In this document: one piece after another, positions 1-5,338 of the stretch | Layout of the letters: each line of letters begins with the position of its first letter | Position numbering within the stretch: the first letter of the stretch is position 1 | Origin: Desulfurococcales archaeon | GTDB taxonomy: Archaea > Thermoproteota > Thermoprotei_A > Sulfolobales > Desulfurococcaceae | Reading direction: 5' to 3' | Assembly (NCBI GenBank): GCA_027064845.1 | Contig: JAMOPC010000454.1 | Location: forward strand, 1 to 7,101 | Length of the DNA stretch: 7,101 nucleotides | The notes under the pieces: generated by a model | Database searches by the model: none | What the model was told of the DNA's origin: nothing | Seen by the model: the letters and a program-made list of their open reading frames with translations, nothing else | Made by a program: the position numbers and the translations under genes

Positions 1-11
1 CCCTAATAAGC

Positions 12-25
12 AAAATACAAATATA
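12..25 (+). promoter_or_regulatory. Possible TATA box for tRNA-Leu
   Basis: An A/T-only stretch interrupted by one C (AAAATACAAATATA) is centred about 22 bp upstream of the tRNA 5' end, close to the usual archaeal box A distance. The region is AT-rich in general, so the box is only suggestive. The stop codon of the overlapping minus-strand integrase fragment lies just to its left. Confidence 0.3.
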
Positions 26-39
26 CGAACCCCCAAGAA

Positions 40-127
40 GCGGGGGTGCCCGAGCCTGGCCAAAGGGGCCGGGTTGAGGACCCGGTGGCGTAGGCCTGCG
101 TGGGTTCAAATCCCACCCCCCGCACCA
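40..127 (+). tRNA. tRNA-Leu (anticodon GAG)
   Basis: A complete type II tRNA without intron. The acceptor strand GCGGGGG (40-46) pairs perfectly with CCCCCGC (117-123), followed by discriminator A124 and an encoded CCA (125-127). The anticodon stem CCGGG (69-73) pairs with CCCGG (81-85) around the loop TTGAGGA (74-80), giving anticodon GAG at 76-78, which reads leucine CUC/CUU. A long variable arm (about 86-99) fits leucine tRNAs. The T arm is GTGGG-TTCAAAT-CCCAC. The nearly pure G/C stems in AT-rich surroundings point to a hyperthermophile. A pyrimidine-rich tract follows at about 129-143 and may aid termination. The 3' half also serves as the attachment site of an SSV-type integrase whose fragment overlaps on the minus strand. 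Confidence 0.97.
74..127. other. Probable attachment site (attL) in tRNA-Leu 3' half
   Basis: In SSV-type integration the crossover core is normally the tRNA segment from the anticodon loop to the 3' end, carried in the element inside int. Here that segment is read by the int(N) frame on the minus strand, as expected for the left junction. Exact core borders cannot be set because the second copy (attR) is not in the window; I looked for another TTCAAATCCCAC-like copy and found none. Confidence 0.45.
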
Positions 128-264
128 GCTTCTCTATCTTCTCACAATTACCTAGACTAACCGTACGCTTCTTGCCAGTCTGGGGATCATAGTATTCTTT
201 TATCAAATAATAATGACCATTGATTTTCCTGACTCTATAGAACATGGGCGGGATACTTTGTCTT

Positions 265-274
265 TTTTAATAAA
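265..274 (-). promoter_or_regulatory. TATA-like box for int(N)
   Basis: On the minus strand the sequence TTTATTAAAA is centred about 24 bp upstream of the ATG at 245. No Shine-Dalgarno sequence precedes that ATG (CAAAGTATCCCGCCC), so transcription would give a leaderless mRNA, which is common in crenarchaea. Confidence 0.45.
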
Positions 275-325
275 GTAAATATAAGTGTTTCTTTGGTTTG
301 TTGTTGATTTGTTTACATGTTAGCA

Positions 326-334
326 TTTTTATTT
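326..334 (+). promoter_or_regulatory. Possible TATA box for the 374-1399 operon
   Basis: TTTTTATTT sits about 44 bp before the TTG start at 374. It predicts a transcript start near 356 and a short leader holding a GTGAT ribosome binding site at 363-367. The flanks are T/G-rich, so the box is not unique. Confidence 0.3.
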
Positions 335-373
335 CAGTAGTGGTAAGTTATTGTTGGTCATAGTGATTGATGG

Positions 374-868
374 TTGATTGTGTTGATTGTGAGTAGAAGT
401 GTTGGTTTGTTTGCGTATGTATTGTTGGTTGTTTCTTTGTTGTTTCCATGGGTTTATGTGAGTACGAGTATTTATCATGATAGATTGACTCTTTATGATA
501 TTAAGGTTTATCGTGATGCGGTCAGTGGTGCTTGTTTTTATCTTGGGCTTAATGAGACTGCTTGTGGTTTGAGTAGTGGTCTTGTAGCATATATTAACAT
601 GGTAATCGTGGTAATGCTTGTTCTGGGTTTGGTTGCATCAATTGTTCCCGAGATCTATGCTGTTAATGGTGTTTTAGGCCTTGTATGGACTGGCCTAATC
701 TATGATGACCCGGCCAAGCTTTTTACCAGCAAATACTCGTTCTTCATAAGACAATTTGTTTCATTAGATCTCGGCTTTTATCTATTCATGGTTTCAAGTA
801 TAGTGTTCCTAATTGCTGGCATTATAGGCTTGTATGAGAGACTGAGAAAAAGCAAGAGTTCATGGTGA
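374..868 (+). CDS. Four-helix membrane protein, unknown family
   Basis: A 164-aa hydrophobic protein with four predicted membrane helices at about residues 9-29, 68-90, 95-110 and 132-154, and a basic tail 'ERLRKSKSSW' that is probably cytoplasmic. The loop between helices 1 and 2 (about 30-67) carries two cysteines, C54 and C64, which could form a disulfide outside the cell. I recognise no family. TTG at 374 is chosen because GTGAT (363-367) lies 6 nt upstream; GTG or TTG codons at 380, 383 and 389 are alternatives. Its TGA stop is part of the GGTGA ribosome binding site of the next gene, so the two are likely translationally coupled and co-transcribed; a role with the pilin-like partner at the cell surface is inference. 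Coding-strand G+T is about 80% at the 5' end and falls to about 50% at the 3' end. Confidence 0.72.
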   Translation: MIVLIVSRSVGLFAYVLLVVSLLFPWVYVSTSIYHDRLTLYDIKVYRDAVSGACFYLGLNETACGLSSGLVAYINMVIVVMLVLGLVASIVPEIYAVNGVLGLVWTGLIYDDPAKLFTSKYSFFIRQFVSLDLGFYLFMVSSIVFLIAGIIGLYERLRKSKSSW

Positions 869-874
869 GAATAA

Positions 875-1399
875 ATGAATGAAGCCATAGTATTCTTTGT
901 GATTTCACTAATAATATTCATTGCTGGCATGTATCTCGCTGCACCATTAATAGGAATAAACATGGGCGGGTACTCGACATCAGGTATTACAAACAATATA
1001 ACAGTTACAACCATTACGAGAAACAAAGAAACATATACTATCACGGTACCGAAGAATATTAGATCATCGGGGTACACAGGAGTAGAGAAACTAAAAATTG
1101 TAAACGCATACGCGACGGGAAGTGGGGGAACATATACAGTTCATATAACTATAAAGAATACAGGAACAAAAATAGCAACAATAGATCAAGTCTTCGTAAA
1201 CAATACTCCTTTGACTTCAACAATCGCATTAACCTCGACATCTGGTTCCGTATCTTCAACAACCAGCGGTATAACAATGTATCCTGGATCACAAGCAACG
1301 TTAGAATTTACTATATCTGGTTCACCCGGGCAAACAGTCAGTATAGTCATCCATACAGCCAGCGGCGGACAATACCCAGCAACCGTAACACTACCATAA
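875..1399 (+). CDS. Pilin-like / FlaF-FlaG-like anchored surface protein
   Basis: A 174-aa protein with one N-terminal membrane helix (residues 4-26) and an outer domain rich in Thr, Ser, Gly and Val. Residues about 72-174 ('YTVHITIKNTGTKIATIDQV', then 'SIVIHTASGGQYPATVTLP') have the alternating pattern of the Ig-like beta-sandwich common in crenarchaeal type IV pilin and archaellum-related proteins. The usual prepilin peptidase site (K/R-G before the helix) is absent: the protein begins MNEAIVFF, so it may stay anchored like FlaF/FlaG rather than being cleaved into a filament. The ATG at 875 follows GGTGA (864-868) by 6 nt, and that GGTGA includes the stop of the upstream membrane protein. 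Assignment to the pilin-like superfamily is from pattern only. Confidence 0.8.
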   Translation: MNEAIVFFVISLIIFIAGMYLAAPLIGINMGGYSTSGITNNITVTTITRNKETYTITVPKNIRSSGYTGVEKLKIVNAYATGSGGTYTVHITIKNTGTKIATIDQVFVNNTPLTSTIALTSTSGSVSSTTSGITMYPGSQATLEFTISGSPGQTVSIVIHTASGGQYPATVTLP

Positions 1400-1441
1400 A
1401 ATAAGCATAAACATTGTGACTAATTAAAACCAAGCCCAGAA

Positions 1442-1465
1442 GATAAGCAGTATTTATGTCTTATC
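1442..1465. repeat. Inverted repeat GATAAG...CTTATC
   Basis: Perfect 6-bp arms (1442-1447 and 1460-1465) enclose a 12-nt spacer about 40 bp after the pilin-like gene. It could be a 3'-end hairpin or a regulator site for the next gene. The arms are short enough to be chance. Confidence 0.22.
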
Positions 1466-1495
1466 CCAAGAAAACAAAACGAGAGATCAAGACTA

Positions 1496-1505
1496 TCTAT
1501 TTAAC
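1496..1505 (+). promoter_or_regulatory. TATA box of the 335-aa protein gene
   Basis: TCTATTTAAC is centred so that transcription would start near 1526, just before the ribosome binding site AAGGTG (1529-1534) and the TTG start at 1542. The same ten bases occur at 3695-3704 ahead of the 3728 gene. Confidence 0.45.
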
Positions 1506-1520
1506 TTTTTAACAAGTTAA
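1501..1520. promoter_or_regulatory. Operator-like palindrome overlapping the promoter
   Basis: Perfect 7-bp inverted repeat TTAACTT (1501-1507) and AAGTTAA (1514-1520) separated by 6 nt. It begins inside the putative TATA box and ends just before the predicted transcript start and the ribosome binding site. A dimeric regulator bound there would block TBP/TFB or polymerase, so the downstream gene is a candidate for repression. An RNA hairpin hiding the leader is an alternative. Confidence 0.42.
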
Positions 1521-1541
1521 ATTATGTGAAGGTGTTTCTGG

Positions 1542-2549
1542 TTGGCTTCCATGACTAAGCCAAGGTGGATTCGATTTTACTATGTTGAAGCCCGTAATAG
1601 GGGCAGACGAATCGACTTTAGATATGTAAGTGATTTTAATGATTGGATACATGATATTAGACGTAGTGATCCTAAGAAGCTATTATTCGATAGAGGAGAT
1701 GGCACATATATTTTTATTGATGATATAAGGCGAGGCTCAAGCCTTAGCGGATCTAATTATTATCTTGGTGAAGTCGGCTATATTCGTCGTGAGGCTGTCC
1801 CAAAGGTTATTGATCTTCTTACTTTCAGTACAGCTCCCCCACCAAGTCTTGGAAAGAACAAGGAGTTTTTCGATGCTACGCATTTTAATATTCAAATTGT
1901 TGAAGACGTGCCAGTACTGGTTTATGAATACTTTAGGTTTGCGCCTACGCCCAGGATCTTCGGCTATAAGTATCTTACGATTCTATTTAGGAAATGGAAT
2001 GAAGAAATGCATAATGGAAGGTTTGGACAGAAACCTATTATCGAGATTCATACAATTTATAGGACACGTGGCCTTGAATTTTTAAGAAGAGCTGAGAAAA
2101 TTAAAAGGATATATGTGGAGTTTGGTTATGAGTCTCTTCGTACAAGCCTACTTCAAGATTTCATGAGTATTGTTGGTTTATCTCTTGCCCCTACAAAGAG
2201 AACAAAAAGAATCTATACACTGGTCATTAAGCCGGAAGGTCGAGGCAAATACATAGATATAGACCCAGATGAATTGTATGAACTCCTTAGCCCAGCTATT
2301 GATATTCTTAAGGATATTTTCGATAAATTTGAGATCACGGTTGAGTATGATAACGGTAGACGTGAAACAATTAATGTCTTAGCTGATGAGCTAAAGGTCC
2401 AACATCCCATAAAACTATTCGAGGATCCCAAGACCCACCTGCCATCTAAGGTAACTGATTCTGAACATGCTTATACTGTTCTACAAAACTCGTTCAATGA
2501 CAATATTAATGAGATAAGGGATTATGTTAGATACATCCTTGGTCGCTAG
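1542..2549 (+). CDS. Soluble 335-aa protein, remote RexA/DUF4747-like layout
   Basis: A soluble alpha/beta protein with no membrane helix or signal peptide. I recognise no close family. The order of elements is: an N-terminal beta-rich part ('KLLFDRGDGTYIFID', 46-60); a segment with a hydrophobic strand then a turn ('EDVPVLVYEY', 121-130, then 'FAPTPRIFGY'); an 'IEIH' strand (167-170); a 'KRIYVEFGY' strand (188-196); a 'LVIKPEGRGK' strand (227-236); and a helical C-terminus. Lambda RexA shows a similar order (..FVEGDTIGFA..FGPT.., VQIEP, VKVEA, DIVIKP, helical tail), as do DUF4747-type proteins linked to abortive infection. This is a motif-order resemblance from memory, not an alignment. TTG 1542 is preferred: AAGGTG (1529-1534) lies 7 nt upstream; ATG 1551 is the alternative. 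Its TAG overlaps the stop of the convergent membrane gene. Gene reality is well supported; function is not. Confidence 0.82.
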   Translation: MASMTKPRWIRFYYVEARNRGRRIDFRYVSDFNDWIHDIRRSDPKKLLFDRGDGTYIFIDDIRRGSSLSGSNYYLGEVGYIRREAVPKVIDLLTFSTAPPPSLGKNKEFFDATHFNIQIVEDVPVLVYEYFRFAPTPRIFGYKYLTILFRKWNEEMHNGRFGQKPIIEIHTIYRTRGLEFLRRAEKIKRIYVEFGYESLRTSLLQDFMSIVGLSLAPTKRTKRIYTLVIKPEGRGKYIDIDPDELYELLSPAIDILKDIFDKFEITVEYDNGRRETINVLADELKVQHPIKLFEDPKTHLPSKVTDSEHAYTVLQNSFNDNINEIRDYVRYILGR

Positions 2550-3079
2550 AGTTCATTGTTCATCATTACCACTCTTACCAAGCCCATCACAAATTGTGTT
2601 GACAATATGAAGTCGGTTATGGCTATTGTTAGTGGAAATAAAATTATGAAGAGCATTATTGGTGTTCGAAGTACTACTATATAGCCTATTAATGATAGTA
2701 TTAACACTGCTAACATAGTAATAATCACCCATACACTTATAGCATATGCGTCTTCCTTAGCCTCTCTAAAACGAGAAAGTGATTTTTCGTCACCTATCAT
2801 GTTCAGGTATTTCTCAACATTCGTTGCAAGATTTGCTGTTAGCGTCATTATAGTAACTGTTAATGTTATGGTAACAGTACTCAAAGTTATCATTATTCCG
2901 TAAAAGTCAAGCATACTTAATGATGTAAGATCGGCTATATTGCGACTTATTCCTAATGCCCCTTTGAACCAAAATGTATCCATAGAGTAAACAATAACAA
3001 ACAAAATATAAATTATACTGGGAAGATAATGTGAATATCTACGAGTATGGGATCTAGGCATAATTATTGGTAATCGCAT
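2546..3079 (-). CDS. Four-helix membrane protein, unknown family
   Basis: A 177-aa protein with four predicted membrane helices at about 19-37, 57-83, 111-136 and 139-168. A basic N-terminus (RSHTRR) and a charged loop (88-110, with 'EKSLSRFREAKEDA') probably face the cytoplasm. Helix 2 has threonine at nearly every second residue from 68 to 76 ('TVTITLTVT'), which is unusual for a membrane helix. ATG 3079 is chosen over GTG 3088 because AAAGGTG (3092-3086) lies 6 nt before it, and a TATA box at 3118-3127 predicts a start near 3097. It converges on the 335-aa gene; the stops overlap in CTAG (2546-2549). Size and helix count recall RexB (four helices, about 144 aa) if the neighbour is RexA-like, but lambda rexA and rexB are co-directional, so this pairing is conjecture. 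Confidence 0.75.
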   Translation of the reverse strand: MRLPIIMPRSHTRRYSHYLPSIIYILFVIVYSMDTFWFKGALGISRNIADLTSLSMLDFYGIMITLSTVTITLTVTIMTLTANLATNVEKYLNMIGDEKSLSRFREAKEDAYAISVWVIITMLAVLILSLIGYIVVLRTPIMLFIILFPLTIAITDFILSTQFVMGLVRVVMMNNEL

Positions 3080-3248
3080 ACATGACACCTTTCATTAATA
3101 TATTAGGGACACACGAATTTTTATAAAGCATATCTATGAGTGGTATTGACAATATAATTAAATGGAAAATTTTATGTTTCCAGATCTTGATAGTTGTAAG
3201 GATACTCAATAATATGTTCAGAAAGACTGTTTTATGGTAATAATTCAT
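3054..3248 (-). CDS. Doubtful small hydrophobic ORF (64 aa)
   Basis: ATG 3248 follows GGAG (3259-3256) by 7 nt and opens a 64-codon frame with two hydrophobic stretches ('VFLNILLSIL' and 'FHLIILSIPLIDML'), ending in TAG at 3054-3056. It overlaps the start of the minus-strand membrane protein gene by 26 nt, and that gene's TATA box lies inside it, which argues against it. No family is recognised. It is listed because the ribosome binding site and length are compatible with a small membrane protein; it may equally be a chance AT-rich frame or gene debris. Confidence 0.22.
   Translation of the reverse strand: MNYYHKTVFLNILLSILTTIKIWKHKIFHLIILSIPLIDMLYKNSCVPNILMKGVMYAITNNYA
3118..3127 (-). promoter_or_regulatory. 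TATA box of the minus-strand membrane protein gene
   Basis: On the minus strand TTTATAAAAA is a strong archaeal TATA match. It places the transcript start near 3097, directly before AAAGGTG (3092-3086) and ATG 3079. This spacing is part of the reason for choosing that start. Confidence 0.55.
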
Positions 3249-3305
3249 AAGTCCTCTCCAGCACACCTCATTAAAATATTCATAATAACTTTATTACTAT
3301 GGTCT

Positions 3306-3490
3306 TTATATTCCTAGTTCTCCTCGGATCTGTTCTAGTCCGTACTCGATTATTGTTTGTTTTATTTTCTCGATTTCGAGTAGTATTTGTTGTCTACATT
3401 GTTTGCTTAGGCCTAGTTTCTTCATCTTATTGTCTACTTTCTTCCAATATACTCTATTAGTAGTACTAGTTGGGCTTGACTACAGCTCAA
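3306..3490 (-). pseudogene. Frameshifted small basic/helical gene (about 61 aa)
   Basis: On the minus strand TTG 3490, preceded by AAGGAAAG (3502-3495), opens a frame reading 'MSCSQAQLVLLIEYIGRK' that stops at TAG 3434-3436. One frame over, the sequence continues without break as 'VDNKMKKLGLSKQCRQQILL', then 'IKQTIIEYGLEQIRGELGI', to TAA 3306-3308. Both halves have gene-like codon use and join smoothly at the A-rich run AGAAAG (3437-3442): one added A, or a -1 slip, would restore a 61-aa helical, charged protein with pairs of Cys (residues 3 and 32). It is thus a small gene broken by a single-base deletion, a sequencing error at an A run, or a -1 frameshift product. No family is recognised. 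It lies in what would otherwise be a 460-bp gap. Confidence 0.45.
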
Positions 3491-3558
3491 TATGCTTTCC
3501 TTGATCTATGTATATTTTATGAATATGAATGAGTCTTTTCTGTTTAATTATGTAAATA

Positions 3559-3569
3559 CTTTTATAAGG
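3559..3569 (-). promoter_or_regulatory. Strong TATA box CCTTATAAAAG, possibly two-way
   Basis: Read on the minus strand this is a near-ideal archaeal TATA element, about 70 bp before TTG 3490 of the small frameshifted gene; a second box-like stretch (TAAAATATA, about 3511-3519) is nearer and would suit a leaderless mRNA. The plus strand reads TTTTATAAG here, so it might also fire toward the 3728 gene. The rest of 3503-3727 is T/G-rich plus strand with no gene I can support. Confidence 0.4.
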
Positions 3570-3653
3570 CTGGAAATGGGAGATCGGTGAAATTGTTTGT
3601 GATTCGGTTTTTATGTTTTTCTTGTGAGGGGCTTCTTTGGGTTTCTGTATGGG

Positions 3654-3663
3654 TTTTATATAC
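3654..3663 (+). promoter_or_regulatory. TATA box for the 3728 gene
   Basis: TTTTATATAC predicts a start near 3688 and a leader of about 40 nt before TTG 3728. A second candidate, TCTATTTAAC at 3695-3704, would put the transcript start at about the start codon (leaderless). The two cannot be told apart from sequence. Confidence 0.4.
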
Positions 3664-3727
3664 ATAGTGTTAAGTAGAAGTTTATTTTAGAATTTCTATT
3701 TAACATTTCTGTGTGGGGCGATCGTAG

Positions 3728-4231
3728 TTGAGTTACTTGTTTTATAGCCGAAATATTGTAGTTAATAAGAGTATAGTTCATTACAGTGTCTTGGGCGAGT
3801 ACTTGGGTATTAGGACTAGTGATAATAGATTGTTTCTTTTCTATAAGCCTAGCTATATTGGATACGTCAAGAAATCCTACCTTTGGTGGGGTATTGCTCT
3901 AATAATAATAGGTTTATTAATGGTAGGTCTTAATGATTATCTTAAAGAAATGAGGCATATACTTGATGCTCCGTCTGAGTTCTTTGATGTACTTTTCATT
4001 ATTGGGGGAATAGTGTTCTTAATAGGTATTATTCTCTTATTTTTGAAGAAAAGATTCCTCGTGATAGAGACACATGGCGGTACACGAGTATTGTTTGTAA
4101 ATCCAGAAATGACTGACGAGGACATCCAGAAAATATTTACGCGATTCGCAGAAGACTATGGAGTGAAACTTGAAACAGAGAACTACACACATAACGGACG
4201 TGAAAGGGGCTTTTACCTATACACTAAATAA
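3728..4231 (+). CDS. Two-helix membrane protein, possible split PH-like domain
   Basis: A 167-aa protein. Residues 1-50 form short alternating strands ('LGIRTSDNRLFLFY') ending in a 'YIGYVKK' strand; two membrane helices follow (about 51-68 and 86-106) with a charged outer loop (69-85). Then come further strands 'RFLVIETHGG' and 'TRVLFVNP', and a helix 'DEDIQKIFTRFAEDY'. Strands, membrane hairpin, strands and a closing helix are the order seen in bacterial and archaeal PH-like domains interrupted by a membrane hairpin; this is inference from pattern, and no named family is recognised. TTG 3728 follows GGGGCGATC (3715-3723), a partial match to GGAGGTGATC, by 4 nt. The gene stands alone, with an A-rich tail after its TAA and a T-rich tract further on. 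The coding strand shifts from mixed to A+C-rich along its length. Confidence 0.72.
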   Translation: MSYLFYSRNIVVNKSIVHYSVLGEYLGIRTSDNRLFLFYKPSYIGYVKKSYLWWGIALIIIGLLMVGLNDYLKEMRHILDAPSEFFDVLFIIGGIVFLIGIILLFLKKRFLVIETHGGTRVLFVNPEMTDEDIQKIFTRFAEDYGVKLETENYTHNGRERGFYLYTK

Positions 4232-4310
4232 CGAAAAATAAGGAATAAAACAATAATGAAATAAAAAGCGACAAAAACCCCACCTAATACATAGCAGTAT
4301 CTAGTGTTCC

Positions 4311-4330
4311 ATTTTCTTTTATTCTTTATC
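4311..4330 (+). terminator. Possible poly-T terminator
   Basis: The tract ATTTTCTTTTATTCTTTATC follows the 3728 gene by about 80 bp. Runs of T broken by single bases are typical archaeal terminators. It coincides with a sharp change of the plus strand from A+C-rich to G+T-rich. Confidence 0.35.
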
Positions 4331-4469
4331 TTAGTGTGACAAATTTAGGCATAAGAGTCTGTTATCATTGGTTATGATTGCTTTTTGCTATTTTTGTATC
4401 TTGGACACATTATAGAGTATGAGAAGTTTTTACTTTTCTATCTCGTTTTGCTTTTCTTAAGGTCTATTA

Positions 4470-5204
4470 TTGGTTTCAAGATACTCTTTGGTCTTAATAG
4501 CTTATTTTCTCTTTGTGATTCTTTTTCTCGTATTCACATATTGTAGTTATTTGTACTATTACTCGAGTACGTCTGGAACTAGTGGTGTGCAGACTACTAC
4601 GCAGGCAATGACTGATGAGTTATCAAGTGTTGAGGTTGAGGATATTAAGTATATGGCTGAGGAGGAGAAGCTAGCATATGATGTGTATACTTAGTTGTCA
4701 CAAATGTATCCAGTTGTCCCAATATTCGCTAATATTGTGAAGAGCAAGGAAACACACATGAATGTGGTATTGTCTCTTGCCAAGAAATACCATATTAGCA
4801 TTAGGCCCGGAGAACCCGGTGTATATAATAACATACATATTTAGAAACTCTATAACCAATTAATAAGTATGGGTTCAAAGTGTCTTGGAGAAGCATTAAA
4901 AGTAGGATCATTGATCGAGGAAACCGACATCAAAGACCTATAGGAATGGATTGCCAAGGTACAACATGATGACATAAAGCAGGTATTCGAATGCCTCATG
5001 ATGGGTTCAAGAAACCACCTAAGATCTTTCACCTCAATACTCAAGAACATGTTCGGTGTAGAGTACAAGCCACAAGTAATCAGCATGGATGAATACGAAC
5101 AAATAATTAGCACGCCAATGGAGACTGGCGGAACAGATTGCTTAGCACTAGGAATAGATCTCGGAACAAATGTTACAACCACAAGAGCATATGGTAAACA
5201 ATAA
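4470..5204 (+). pseudogene. DUF2202 ferritin-like protein gene with three in-frame TAG codons
   Basis: One frame of 244 codons from TTG 4470 (AAGGT at about 4459-4463 upstream) to TAA 5202-5204, cut by TAG at 4692-4694, 4842-4844 and 4941-4943 (codons 75, 125, 158), with no frameshift. It has a membrane anchor (6-31), a Ser/Thr/Gly linker (32-46), then a DUF2202 four-helix ferritin-like domain: 'EEEKLAYDVY' (64-73), 'FANIVKSKETHMNVV' (86-100), 'LIEETDIKDL' (148-157), 'MGSRNHLRSF' (178-187). The first family ExxH motif, as I recall it (SEQxHM), reads SKETHM here, so a metal-binding Glu seems to be Lys93, which supports decay. All three stops are one change from plausible codons (Tyr, then Gln/Lys/Glu). 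TAG ends two nearby genes normally, so recoding is unlikely. Intact members are outer-surface proteins possibly linked to metal or oxidative stress; the role is poorly known. Confidence 0.85.
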
Positions 5205-5213
5205 ACACAAATC

Positions 5214-5218
5214 TTTTT
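5214..5218 (+). terminator. Possible T5 terminator after the DUF2202 pseudogene
   Basis: TTTTT lies 10 nt after the TAA in an otherwise A+C-rich stretch, a simple archaeal-type termination signal. A five-base run is weak evidence. Confidence 0.3.
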
Positions 5219-5338
5219 CCAACACAATCCGATCCTAATACATTAATTTTTAAGAAGCTCTATTTCTCTACATATTCTAAGACTATAACTAGTTAATGTA
5301 CTACTGATAGAATCAATAATTATTGGTGATACGGTACT

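Larger units (their letters stand above)
3..245 (-). pseudogene. SSV-type tyrosine integrase N-terminal fragment, int(N)
   Basis: An 80-codon frame starts at ATG 245 and reads leftward through the whole tRNA-Leu to a TAG at 3-5. Residues 1-41 contain 'YYLIKEYYDPQTGKKR' and 'SLGNCEKIEKL', a basic and aromatic module of the kind that opens SSV-type archaeal integrases. The frame then enters the tRNA as 'GVGFEPT', the same type of peptide ('PGFEPGT') that SSV1 integrase shows where its gene contains the tRNA-derived attP. Residues after about 67 are just tRNA 5' half and flank. The catalytic C-terminal domain (Arg...HxxR...Tyr) is absent. In this family integration splits int, and int(N) stays beside the rebuilt tRNA, so this marks an integrated element or relic lying to the right. 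A TATA-like box 24 bp upstream suits a leaderless mRNA. A chance frame is less likely given the peptide match. Confidence 0.72.

Noticed and set aside
365..390. Short TTGATNG-like repetition at the start of the 374 gene
   Set aside because: Imperfect, only a few units, and expected from the very G+T-rich local composition.
778..1077. 99-codon minus-strand frame across the membrane and pilin-like genes
   Set aside because: It lies antisense to two overlapping better frames with coupled ribosome binding sites, and shows no motif of its own.
1765..2085. 106-codon plus-strand frame inside the 335-aa gene
   Set aside because: Alternate-frame shadow, fully inside a 335-codon gene with a good ribosome binding site.
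3480..3665. 61-codon minus-strand frame ending at TAG 3480-3482, in frame with the second half of the small gene
   Set aside because: Its product is low-complexity Lys/Ile/His text from T-rich plus-strand DNA. The TTG 3490 frame joins the downstream half better, so I do not treat this TAG as another readthrough case.
4850..5227. 125-codon minus-strand frame opposite the DUF2202 pseudogene
   Set aside because: The plus strand carries recognisable DUF2202 motifs here; the antisense frame is long only by chance of codon composition.
5239..5300. 8-bp inverted repeat TACATTAA (5239-5246) / TTAATGTA (5293-5300) upstream of kptA
   Set aside because: The arms are AT-rich and 46 bp apart in an AT-rich spacer, so chance is likely; no other sign of an operator.
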